Assembly (NCBI RefSeq): GCF_002024165.1
Contig: NZ_MWQN01000005.1
Coordinates: 248,001-312,000, forward strand
Length of the DNA: 64,000 bases
Origin: Embleya scabrispora
Lineage (GTDB): Bacteria; Actinomycetota; Actinomycetes; Streptomycetales; Streptomycetaceae
Direction of reading: 5' to 3'
Shown here in pieces: positions 8,844-16,664 of the stretch; positions within the stretch are counted from its first letter, which is position 1, and each line of letters begins with the position of its first letter. The notes beneath the pieces are model-generated. The model worked only from the letters and a program-made list of their open reading frames with translations, did not search any database and was not told the DNA's origin. The translations under genes and the position numbers were made by a program.

Positions 8844-10258
8844 GCCTGCAAGGTAGAGGTGATCGCTTCCCGGAGGGTGACGGTCTCGGGGACTTGCGCG
8901 TGCCGACTGGCGAATCCGGCGAGTTCGCGAAGGTCTTCGGCCGTTCTGCGGGAGGTCAGTCCGCCGCCCGTTTCGAGTGCCTTGTGTCCGATCGATGCCG
9001 CTTCCCGCGGGTCGCCCGTGCGCATGACGAGTGAGGCGAGTTTGGTGCCGGAGATGGTCTTGGACCGGACGAACTGCGGTTTGTGCGTGCGCACGGCGGT
9101 GCGGAAGCGCTCCTGCGCGTCCGCTGGGTCGCGGCCCCGGAGAATGACGAGGTCGAACAGCGCGTGTGCGGTGTCGCCGTTGTGCTGGGCCTCGTCGTAG
9201 TACGCCATTAACGGATGGGTGTCGTCGGTGAGCCGTCCGGGGACGAAGGCGTCGTCGGCGGCGCCCACGGCGGCGAGGGCTTCTCGGACGTGGCCCATCC
9301 GTCCGTGGGCCCGGGCTCGGGCGGTGTGCAGCATCGCGCGTGCGTTGGCGGGCAGGCGATCGGCGTGGGTGAGGCCTCGCTCGGCGTGTGCGAGGCCGGT
9401 TTCGGCGTCGCCGATCCAAACGGCCTGACGTGCGAGGTAGGAGTAGGCCTTCGCCCTCAGGAGCCAGTGATCGCCGACCTCGGCACACTCCACTGCGAGC
9501 CCGAACGCGCTGCGCGCCTGCTCGTGGCGGCACATGTCGAATTGGGTGGCTCCCGCGACCAGACCCAGTCGGGCAACGGCGGCCAGGAATGCGGAGCGAA
9601 GGTGCACCGGACAGTCGGCCGCGAGGAGGCCGACGGCCCACCGGATGCAGTGGCTTGCGAGGAGTTCGAGGACTCCTCCACCGCCGTGGGTGTTGTCCCA
9701 GCGGTGGAGCACGTCGGCGAGTTCCGTCAGTTGACCGATCTCCTGTGGGGTGATTCGCGAGGGAGTCGATGGTGGAACGGCGGGTGAGAGGAGAGGATTG
9801 AGTTTCGGCGGGGCGAGGCCGCCTATGGCGCCCCAGGTATCGGTGGCGAGGAATACACGACGTTCCACTTCGGAGCTCCCGGTCGGCGATGGTTCGCGTC
9901 CTTCCAGGATGCCCCTCGGTGTACCGGGGTGAGTCGTGGGCCTGGCCGAAGCGAGTCGGTCCTCGCCGCGGTCGAACGCGGGCGCTGCGAGGACGCCGGA
10001 TGGGGAGCCGAACAGCTCGACGGCCCGCACGCCGAACATGTACTCGAGGATTCTTCGTGTGTCGTTGTGGGGCAGGGACTTGATGTCGCCGGCCATCCAG
10101 CGTTCGAAGGTGCGGCGCGCAACTGTCACGCGGTGAAGGCGTGGTTCGCGTTCGCGGCCTGCGAGCGCGTCCCGGGCGTTGCGGAACTTCGCGTCGAAGG
10201 TCTCGTAGGCGTTCCAGCCGTTCGCCAATACCAGCGTGCGCAGGCGGGTGGTTCGCAT
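8840..10258 (-). CDS. Transcriptional regulator: divergent HTH plus TPR region (module 2)
   Basis: 472 aa. N-terminal domain shared with three neighbours (LRTLVLANGWNAYETFDAKF, FERWMAGDIKSLP, RRILEYMFG). A low-complexity Pro/Arg linker around residues 90-150 is followed by TPR-like helices (SYLARQAVWIGDAETGLAHA). Start ATG 10258 has a clear AAGGAGAGG. The stop overlaps the phosphotransferase start. Close in architecture to SARP-like TPR regulators but with a different N-terminal domain. Regulation of the coupled kinase gene is inferred from the layout only. Confidence 0.75.
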   Translation of the reverse strand: MRTTRLRTLVLANGWNAYETFDAKFRNARDALAGREREPRLHRVTVARRTFERWMAGDIKSLPHNDTRRILEYMFGVRAVELFGSPSGVLAAPAFDRGEDRLASARPTTHPGTPRGILEGREPSPTGSSEVERRVFLATDTWGAIGGLAPPKLNPLLSPAVPPSTPSRITPQEIGQLTELADVLHRWDNTHGGGGVLELLASHCIRWAVGLLAADCPVHLRSAFLAAVARLGLVAGATQFDMCRHEQARSAFGLAVECAEVGDHWLLRAKAYSYLARQAVWIGDAETGLAHAERGLTHADRLPANARAMLHTARARAHGRMGHVREALAAVGAADDAFVPGRLTDDTHPLMAYYDEAQHNGDTAHALFDLVILRGRDPADAQERFRTAVRTHKPQFVRSKTISGTKLASLVMRTGDPREAASIGHKALETGGGLTSRRTAEDLRELAGFASRHAQVPETVTLREAITSTLQA

Positions 10259-10445
10259 GAATCCTCTCCTTCCCCGGGGACCCGTGGCAGCCCCCTTGCC
10301 CGGAGGACGTGGACGGCTCGCGATGGGCGAGGTTGCGACACCGGTGCCGAGGCGGGGCGAGGCCGGTGGTCCGGGCCGGACCGAAGAACGGGGGTCGGGA
10401 AGCCGGGCGCCTGGATTCGGCCCCCGGCGGCTGCGTTGCCTGCGG

Positions 10446-10670
10446 TCAGGTGGTCAGGTGGTCGAACTCGCCTTCCTTGATGCTTTGGAACAGGCAGGCG
10501 ATCTCTTCCACGGTCCACACGGTCGGCGGTGTGCTCGGGTCCGCGTCGTCGCGCAGGAGGACCCAGGGCCCGGACCGGGCCAGCTCCGGGCAGTTTCCCT
10601 GGGTGCTGAGGGCGGACTTGCGCCAGGTCAGGGCGTCGAGGTCGAACGCGGAGGGCGAGGGCTTGATCAT
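10446..10670 (-). CDS. DUF397 protein
   Basis: 74 aa. Typical DUF397 pattern: LTWRKSALSTQGNCPELA, VLLRDDADPSTPP, then a tryptophan-containing segment and FQSIKEGEFDH. Such proteins pair with XRE/DUF5753 regulators in actinomycetes and some pairs behave like toxin-antitoxin systems. Start ATG 10670 would overlap the ancestral stop of the XRE gene (ATGA), but the XRE frame is now shifted and no longer stops there. Confidence 0.85.
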   Translation of the reverse strand: MIKPSPSAFDLDALTWRKSALSTQGNCPELARSGPWVLLRDDADPSTPPTVWTVEEIACLFQSIKEGEFDHLTT

Positions 10671-11556
10671 TTCGGGAACTCCCGGAGTATGTCGGCGAGA
10701 AGGTCGCGGGTCTCCTCGGGGTGAGGGCCCGGTTGTTCCACATGTCGTCGAACGCCTCGACGTACACGTCCACGTCGGCGGGCGACTCGAAGAAGACGGA
10801 TCTGCGTTCGAGTTCCGCCCACACCGCCCGACGCTGGGTGTTCGGGAACTCCATGAGCATGAACGGGCCGGTCATGCCCGGATGGAAGCCGGTGGCGATC
10901 GGTAGGACGCGGATGGTGTTGAGGGGGTCGTGCGACGAGGTGAGCAACGCGTCGATCTGTTCGCGCATCACGTCGGGTTCGACGCCGGGGAAGCGGAGGG
11001 TCGATTCCTCGACGAGCGCTTCGAAGCGTCGGATCTCACCGTCGCGTACGTCGCGTTGACGTCTCATGCGCACGTCGACGAGTGCTTTGACCTCGTCGGG
11101 TTTGATGCCCAGTCGGCTGCCCGTCACGACCCTTTCGGCATATGCCCGCGTCTGCAGCCGTCCCTGGATCACGCGGGGCTCGTAGTTGCGGAGCACGTTG
11201 GCCATGCGTTCGAGTTTGAGGAATCCGTCGAATCCCATCGGGACGAGCAGGTCCGCGGCGCCCTTCCACCACTTCGGTCTGCGTTGCTGTGCGACGGCGG
11301 CGGCGTCCGCCTCCATAAGGGCCAGCACATGGGCGCGGTCGCGGTCGTTTGCCTGATAGAGGCCGAAGAGACGCTCGGCCAGGGCGGGGCGCAGTTGCCC
11401 CTCTGCGTTCTCCAACCGGCTGAGCCGGGGGGCGTCGATCCCGAGTTCGTGTGCGGCCTCGGTCAGTGTCAGCCCGGCCAGGGTCCGCAACTGCTTGATC
11501 AGTTCGCCGAGTTCGATCCGAGCGATGGACGCGGGCGACGCCTTGGTGTGAGGCAT
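10667..11556 (-). CDS. XRE-family regulator with DUF5753 domain, frameshifted near its C-terminus
   Basis: N-terminal HTH (LIKQLRTLAGLTLTEAAHEL, RLSRLENAEGQLRP) and a DUF5753 region (VIQGRLQTRAYAERVVTG, MTGPFMLMEFPN, FDDMWNNRALTP). After ALTP the frame continues as RRPATFSP, whereas adding one base in the C-run at 10718-10721 restores ALTPEETRDLLADIL and a TGA overlapping the DUF397 ATG. The end given here is that ancestral stop; as read, the frame continues to 10126 through DUF397 in another frame. The change affects only about the last 20 residues, so function may survive. It could also be a sequencing error. Start ATG 11556 has only a weak ribosome-binding site. Confidence 0.75.
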
Positions 11557-11728
11557 GTCCGTCAGTGTGGCGGCTGCGAGGGTTCCGCGACAACACGAGC
11601 CGGTCGCAATTTGTCGGTACGTGTTGCTGTGACTGCCATGGAGGAGCATTCTGGCCGGATCACGTTCCGCGTGGGGAGCCTGACAACCGGTGACACGAGG
11701 CCGTGCGTGCTCAGGAGGATGGACCGCC
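11557..11728. promoter_or_regulatory. Divergent intergenic region between XRE gene and truncated regulator
   Basis: 172 bp separating a minus-strand and a plus-strand regulator gene, so it must hold both promoters. No confident -35/-10 pair or operator repeat was found by eye. Confidence 0.3.
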
Positions 11729-12127
11729 GTGAGATCGACCCTTTTCCGCAGCATCGTTCTCGAGCGACGGTGGAGCCACTTCACCACGTTCGATGCCAAA
11801 TTCGCCCGGGCGCGGGACACGCTCGCCCGGGCCGAACGTGATTCGCGACTGCGCCGAGTCGTTGTCTCCCGGGGGGTGTTCGAGGGGTGGCTGACGGGTG
11901 ATTTCGAGGCACGTCCGCCGGTCGGTACATGCAGGGTTCTTGAACATCTTCTCGGTGTGCCGGCCGGTGAACTGTTCGGTTCTCGCTCCGGCGGGCCGAG
12001 CCTCGGTCGTTTCGGCGGGGCCACCGTGTCGCACCAGCCGGCCGGGGACGATCGGTCCGATCGTCGGTCCGGTCCTGCGTGTCGGGAGCCTGTCGTCGAC
12101 GGTTTGCTGCCCGGAGGACCGTCGTAG
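11729..12127 (+). CDS. Truncated regulator with only the conserved N-terminal domain
   Basis: 132 aa. Residues 1-85 match the N-terminal domain of the three longer regulators here (RSTLFRSIVLERRW, FDAKFARARDTLARAERD, FEGWLTGDFEARPP, CRVLEHLLG). The remainder is a short Gly/Ser/Arg tail and then TAG, so the TPR half is missing. GTG 11729 follows AGGAGG by 10 nt. It may be a free DNA-binding domain that competes with the full regulators, or a gene in decay. The full-length regulator starts about 40 bp downstream in the same direction. Confidence 0.6.
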   Translation: MRSTLFRSIVLERRWSHFTTFDAKFARARDTLARAERDSRLRRVVVSRGVFEGWLTGDFEARPPVGTCRVLEHLLGVPAGELFGSRSGGPSLGRFGGATVSHQPAGDDRSDRRSGPACREPVVDGLLPGGPS

Positions 12128-12168
12128 ATCAGCGTGCGGGTACGTGCGAGGAATGGGGAGGAACGGTG

Positions 12169-13443
12169 GTGCGCGACACGCTCTTTCGCGAGATGGTGTT
12201 CGTTCGGGGGTGGAGTCAGTTCTCCACTTTCGATGTGAAGTTCGCGCTGGCCCGGGATGCGTTGGCCGCCCGCGAGCGTGAACCGGCTCTGCATCGGGTG
12301 TCGCTGTCCCGGCGGACCTTCGAACGATGGATGGCGGGGGAGGTCCGCCCCCAGGCGCAGTCGCGTCGTGTCCTCGAACACATGCTGGGCCGGCCCGGCT
12401 CGGCCCTGTTCGCAACGCGCACCCCTCGCCCGGACGAGGCGACTCTTTATCAAGTCGGAAACGCGGACGGTTCACCGGGCCGTGCCGGGGTCGATTCCGC
12501 CGACCTGTCTTTCGCCGAGGCCATGGACGCCTTTCGGCGAGCGGATCGACGGCTGGGCGCCGCCCAGGTGTATCCGCATGTGCTGCGGTATCTGCGATCC
12601 GACGTCGCGCCCGTGCTGTTCGACGCCTGCGAAGCCGACGCGCAGTCGGCGTTTCGAGCCGCGGTGGTGCTGACCGACATGGCGGGTTGGATGGCCCACG
12701 ATCTCGGTCGTGACGATCTTGCGGGGGCACATTTTGCGAAGGCCTTGGCGTTCGCCCGATCGGTACCCGACGCCACGTTGTCGGCGAACGTGCTGGCCGC
12801 GATGAGCCATCTCGCGCTGGAGGGTGACCGGCCGGGGGAGGCCGCCGACCTGGCCGCGTCGGCACTCACGATGCTGGACACCAAAGAACGCCCACCGGCA
12901 TTGTCCGCGCGCTTGCTCGCGATGCGGGCGCGCGCTCTCGCCCGCGGCCGTGACCGCGCGGGCGCCTACGGCGCGATGGCCGAGGCTCGACGCGAACTCG
13001 GCCGGACGCAGGCCGGCCCGCCACCGTGGTGGGTCGCCCCGTTCGACGAGGGCGCGCTCGCGGGGGAGACGGCTTTGATGCTGCGCGACCTGCGTCTGTT
13101 CGGCGCCGCCGACCTCGAGGCGCAGCGCGCGGTGCGACTGCGGGATCGACAGCCCGGTCGCGGGCATGCTTTCGGCACCATCCGCCTCGCACGCATTCTC
13201 GTCGACCGGCGGGAGCCGGAACGGGCCTCCGCGGTGGGGAGCGACATCTTGGACAGCTGCCTGACGATCGGCTCCGTCAGGATCACTCGTGACCTGACCG
13301 GTCTCGCCCGATCCCTCGATTCCTACCGTGACCTGCGCGTCGTCGCCGAATTCCGCGACGGTGTCGCGAGGGTGAACCGTCAACGCGGGCGCCTTCTGCG
13401 GCCTCTGCTGCCGGCCGTCGCACCGGCGGGCCCGCGCCCGTGA
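12169..13443 (+). CDS. Transcriptional regulator: divergent HTH plus TPR region, coupled to a NUDIX gene
   Basis: 424 aa. N-terminal domain as in its neighbours (RDTLFREMVFVRGW, FERWMAGEVRP, RRVLEHMLG), then helical repeats with TPR character (ALAFARSVPDATLSANVLAA, AADLAASALTMLD). GTG 12166 and GTG 12169 are adjacent; 12169 has 7-nt spacing from GGAGG and matches the start of the paralog. The TGA overlaps the GTG of the NUDIX gene. The three full-length copies are each coupled to a small-molecule enzyme, here a NUDIX hydrolase instead of a kinase. Confidence 0.8.
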   Translation: MRDTLFREMVFVRGWSQFSTFDVKFALARDALAAREREPALHRVSLSRRTFERWMAGEVRPQAQSRRVLEHMLGRPGSALFATRTPRPDEATLYQVGNADGSPGRAGVDSADLSFAEAMDAFRRADRRLGAAQVYPHVLRYLRSDVAPVLFDACEADAQSAFRAAVVLTDMAGWMAHDLGRDDLAGAHFAKALAFARSVPDATLSANVLAAMSHLALEGDRPGEAADLAASALTMLDTKERPPALSARLLAMRARALARGRDRAGAYGAMAEARRELGRTQAGPPPWWVAPFDEGALAGETALMLRDLRLFGAADLEAQRAVRLRDRQPGRGHAFGTIRLARILVDRREPERASAVGSDILDSCLTIGSVRITRDLTGLARSLDSYRDLRVVAEFRDGVARVNRQRGRLLRPLLPAVAPAGPRP

Positions 13444-13955
13444 AGCCCCCACCCGAACGGCACGGGCCCCGATGGGACGCGTATCTCGCACACGGCAACG
13501 CGACACAGGCGCGAAAGCGTGTGGTGGCCGACGCGCTGCTTCGCGATCACGACGGGCGCGTCCTGCTGGTGGACCCGACGTACAAAAGCGGATGGGACCT
13601 GCCGGGGGGCATGGCCGAGACGAACGAGCCCCCGGTGGACGCCGTGAGGCGCGAACTCGCGGAGGAGCTGGGCCTGATGATCACGGTCGGTTCCCTGCTG
13701 TGTGTGGACTGGGTGTCCCCGCACGGCCCGTGGGACGACCTCGTGGCATTCGTCTTCGACGCGGGAACCCTCCCGCCGAGCGTGTGCGCGACGCTTCGTC
13801 CGCGCGACGCGGAACTGGCGCGATGCGGGTTCTTTCCTCGCGACCGGGCGCTGGATCTGCTCACCGAACGACAGCGCAGGCGCACCGCTCAGGCGTTGGC
13901 CGCGCTGGACGAGGGCCGGCCGCGCTACCTCCAGGACGGCCTGCCGTCCTGGTGA
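13440..13955 (+). CDS. NUDIX hydrolase
   Basis: 171 aa. A complete NUDIX box begins at GGMAETNEPPVDAVRRELAE and continues ELGL, matching GX5EX7REUXEEXGU. The strand-helix context (RVLLVDPTYKSGWDLPGG) is typical of NTP or NDP-sugar hydrolases. GTG 13440 overlaps the TGA of the regulator gene. The substrate is unknown; the MazG-like protein 10 kb upstream is a second nucleotide-cleaning enzyme in the region. Confidence 0.9.
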   Translation: MKPPPERHGPRWDAYLAHGNATQARKRVVADALLRDHDGRVLLVDPTYKSGWDLPGGMAETNEPPVDAVRRELAEELGLMITVGSLLCVDWVSPHGPWDDLVAFVFDAGTLPPSVCATLRPRDAELARCGFFPRDRALDLLTERQRRRTAQALAALDEGRPRYLQDGLPSW

Positions 13956-13994
13956 GGTCGCCCTCGCGCCGGTCGATGACGGAAGAGGGCGACG

Positions 13995-15128
13995 TCATCG
14001 GGGAGCCGGCCCGATGCCCGCCAGGGACAACGCGGTTCGCATTCCCCGATACGTCTCGTCCACGAAGTCCAGGTCCGCGTCGTCGAGTTCGTACGTGCTC
14101 TGGTGGTTGTGGAGGATCTGCTCGACGCAGGTGAACCCGACCAGGACCGCGGCGTGGTCGGCTTGGCGCAGGCAGTGTTGGAGGGCGACGCGGGCCAGGT
14201 CGGCGGGTGCGTGACCGAAGCGCTCCCGCAGCAGGCGCAGTCCCGGCTCGATCGCGGTGAGCCCGGTCTTGGTGAACCAGGCCTCGTGCCCGCGACCGTC
14301 TCCTCGGCCGAACGAGGGTGGGCAGGCGGGATCGTACTTCCCGGTGAGCACGCCCTGGCCCAGTGGCTCGTGAAGGAGGAGCCCGACACCGTGCCGGGCG
14401 GTGAACGCGAACATGTCCTCGCCGTCGACGGAGGTCGTGGGGCACAGGCCGTTGAAGCGCAGCGAGACGACGTCGGGGCGGATGACGCGGAACAGGCGCG
14501 CGAAGCGCATGCCGGCGGCGTGAGGGTCCTCGGCGAACGGATCGGGTCCGCGCATGGCGATCGCGCGCACGTGTTCGTCCTCGCGAAGGGCCCGCATTTG
14601 CGCGAGGCTCTCGCCGAGATGGTCGTCGTCGGGTCCGAAGTCGTGGTGATCGAGGCAGTAGACGTCGAGGTAGTCCGTACGCAGGTTCTCCAACGTCTGC
14701 TCGAACTGCCGTCGCACCGTGGTGCCGGCGAACGGGTGCTCCGACGAACCGCGCACCCGGCCCACTCGCCCGACGATTCTCAGATCCTCCCGTCGATAGT
14801 CGCGAAGGACGCGACCGAGCAGACGTTCCGCGTGGCCGTGGCCGAACACGTCCGCGACGTCGAAGAGATTCGATCCGCGTTCGATCGCCGCGTGCAGACC
14901 CTCAGCCGAGCGTGCGGAATCCACCCGTGCCCAGCCCAGGGCCCGGTCGTCGACCGTGGCGGGCCCGCCGATGGCGCGACAGCCCACCGCCAACGCACCG
15001 GCGGAGACTGCGGACGACAGCTGCCGGGCCACGTTGCCCGGGGGCCGCGGGCGCCAGGCCCGCTCCGCGGGCCGGGCCCGCGCCGGAGCCGTCCACGCTT
15101 CCGGGGGGTTCTCGGACATCGTCGACAA
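13995..15128 (-). CDS. Aldo/keto-reductase-like protein with altered catalytic tetrad
   Basis: 377 aa with a ~60-residue N-terminal extension, then the AKR barrel. The usual tetrad is Asp-Tyr-Lys-His. Here FDVADVFGHGHAERLLG keeps Asp90 but has Phe95 where Tyr is expected. IVGRVG has Arg121 where Lys is expected. The His region (YCLDHHDFG) is present. Loss of Tyr and Lys argues against normal carbonyl reduction, so it may be a pseudoenzyme or binding subunit. TTG 15128 has AAGGAG at 7 nt, while ATG 15119 is 16 nt away, so TTG is preferred. Convergent with the NUDIX gene. A decayed paralog lies at 7668-7837. Confidence 0.8.
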   Translation of the reverse strand: MSTMSENPPEAWTAPARARPAERAWRPRPPGNVARQLSSAVSAGALAVGCRAIGGPATVDDRALGWARVDSARSAEGLHAAIERGSNLFDVADVFGHGHAERLLGRVLRDYRREDLRIVGRVGRVRGSSEHPFAGTTVRRQFEQTLENLRTDYLDVYCLDHHDFGPDDDHLGESLAQMRALREDEHVRAIAMRGPDPFAEDPHAAGMRFARLFRVIRPDVVSLRFNGLCPTTSVDGEDMFAFTARHGVGLLLHEPLGQGVLTGKYDPACPPSFGRGDGRGHEAWFTKTGLTAIEPGLRLLRERFGHAPADLARVALQHCLRQADHAAVLVGFTCVEQILHNHQSTYELDDADLDFVDETYRGMRTALSLAGIGPAPR

Positions 15129-15239
15129 CGTCGTTCTCCTTCACGTCGTGCGTTTCCGGCGACGCCGCGCGGGAAGCTGCGCGGACATCGGGACACACGC
15201 CTACCTTGGCGACGGCACGGCTCCTTCTCCACGCGAGGA

Positions 15240-15404
15240 GACCGCCATCTTGCCGTCATCCTCGACTGAGGACACCGGTCGCGATGACCACAGACAGTGA
15301 CCCCTAGGTGCATCGTGGACCGTTATAGGCATTTTGATCAATGCGTTGTGTGACGATTCGATGGTCGCGGTACCGCAAGATGACGGTGAGATGGCGGAGC
15401 CGCA
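15240..15404. repeat. Inverted-repeat element, copy B
   Basis: Left arm GACCGCCATCTTGCCGTCAT near 15240, right arm GATGACGGTGAGATGGCGG near 15379, again enclosing GTTGTGTGA (15345) 34 bp before the right arm. Copy A has the same order with 36 bp. The element sits about 110 bp upstream of the reductase start and 215 bp upstream of the + strand HATPase gene. There is no coding potential inside. The 490-bp gap around it holds nothing else I can name. Confidence 0.6.
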
Positions 15405-15619
15405 ACGTGGAGACTCCGGCGCCGAAGCGCAATTGTGGGGGCGTGCGGATCACCGACGCCTCGCTTTCGACGGCGTCGGCCCCGCACATCGAATCCCCTC
15501 CACCCACGCCGTCGACGGACCCGCCGTGCCTGCCACCGCCGTTCGACTCCCGATTCCACCCCACCCACATCGCCCGCGACCGCAGCGGATGATCACGGCC
15601 CCGAGGAGGTCGAATTGCC

Positions 15620-16540
15620 GTGTCCGATAGCCGTTTCGACAGCACGAACTGGACCTGCGACCGGGCCACCCTCGAAGACGTTCCGCGTCTGCGTCACGAG
15701 CTGACCTCCTGGCTGGCCGGATTGGGAGTCGACGCCGACACCCGGTACGCGGTCACCCTCGCGGCCGGTGAAATCCTGGCCAACGCACTCACGCACGGCG
15801 GCGTCGAAGGCGATCGCCTGCGGCTGAGCGCGTACCGCGCCGGCTCCCAGGTGCGTTTCCAGGTCTGGGACAAATCTCCGACCGAACCCCGCGTGCTCGA
15901 TGCCGGCGACGGATGGGAATCCGGCCGCGGCATGATCATGGTGGACGCACTCCGAGGCGCCTGGGGAACGCAAGCGGACGGCATCGGCGGCAAGGCCGTT
16001 TTCTGGCAAACCGCAGGCTACGCCCGTGCCGAACACCTGGTGTTGCGCGGCGACGTTCGCACCTCGGAGACGGAGACGGGGACGCGTGCCGCTGCCCAGA
16101 ATTCACCGCTCCGCAGCCCGGTCCCGTGCGCACCCTACGAGGTACGGCTCGCGCCTTCTCGTAACGAGCCGCGCTCCGCGCTCGGCGATTGCGAGGGCCA
16201 GACAACCGTTGCCGGTCACAAAGGATCCGCCCGTGACGACGATCGCTCCTGTCACAGCCCAAGTCCCCATAGCGGTCTCACCTTTCGCATGGGTGCCGCG
16301 CCGCAGCCGTCCGGAAAAGGCAGGGGCCGGGCGATGAAGGTGGGCGATCGGGTGCGGGCGAAGACCGCGCTGCCTGGAAGGTTCCGCTGCCCGGCGGTCC
16401 CCGCGAGATCCCCCGGCCGGATCGTGAAACCCGTATGGGGCGGGCGGTGGTCCGTCACGTTCACGATTCCCGGCCTGCTGGGCGGCCAACGACAGGTCAC
16501 GGGCACGGTGACCTCCGCCGAGATCGTCCCCGACCCCTGA
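15620..16540 (+). CDS. HATPase (anti-sigma/RsbW-like) protein with a C-terminal basic barrel-like tail
   Basis: 306 aa. Residues ~15-135 have the GHKL pattern: LAAGEILANALTHGG (N-box), FQVWDKSP (G1-like) and GWESGRGMIMVDAL (G2). This suits a serine kinase or anti-sigma regulator. A ~90-residue disordered Ser/Arg linker leads to KVGDRVRAKTALPGRF and GRIVKPVWGGRW, an SH3-like basic segment. An internal ATG at 16334 could also start that segment as a separate ~68-aa protein, but no strong ribosome-binding site precedes it. GTG 15620 has GAGGAGG. Target sigma factor or anti-anti-sigma partner not visible. Confidence 0.7.
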   Translation: MSDSRFDSTNWTCDRATLEDVPRLRHELTSWLAGLGVDADTRYAVTLAAGEILANALTHGGVEGDRLRLSAYRAGSQVRFQVWDKSPTEPRVLDAGDGWESGRGMIMVDALRGAWGTQADGIGGKAVFWQTAGYARAEHLVLRGDVRTSETETGTRAAAQNSPLRSPVPCAPYEVRLAPSRNEPRSALGDCEGQTTVAGHKGSARDDDRSCHSPSPHSGLTFRMGAAPQPSGKGRGRAMKVGDRVRAKTALPGRFRCPAVPARSPGRIVKPVWGGRWSVTFTIPGLLGGQRQVTGTVTSAEIVPDP

Positions 16541-16664
16541 CCCGACCCCCACAGTTCAACCCCCGCGAACCACCGACTCCCACCATCGCCGCGCCGTAGT
16601 ACCGGTCCACCCCACCATCGCCCGCTCCGGACCCCTGCCCGTGTTGACCACGAAGGACCTTCCC

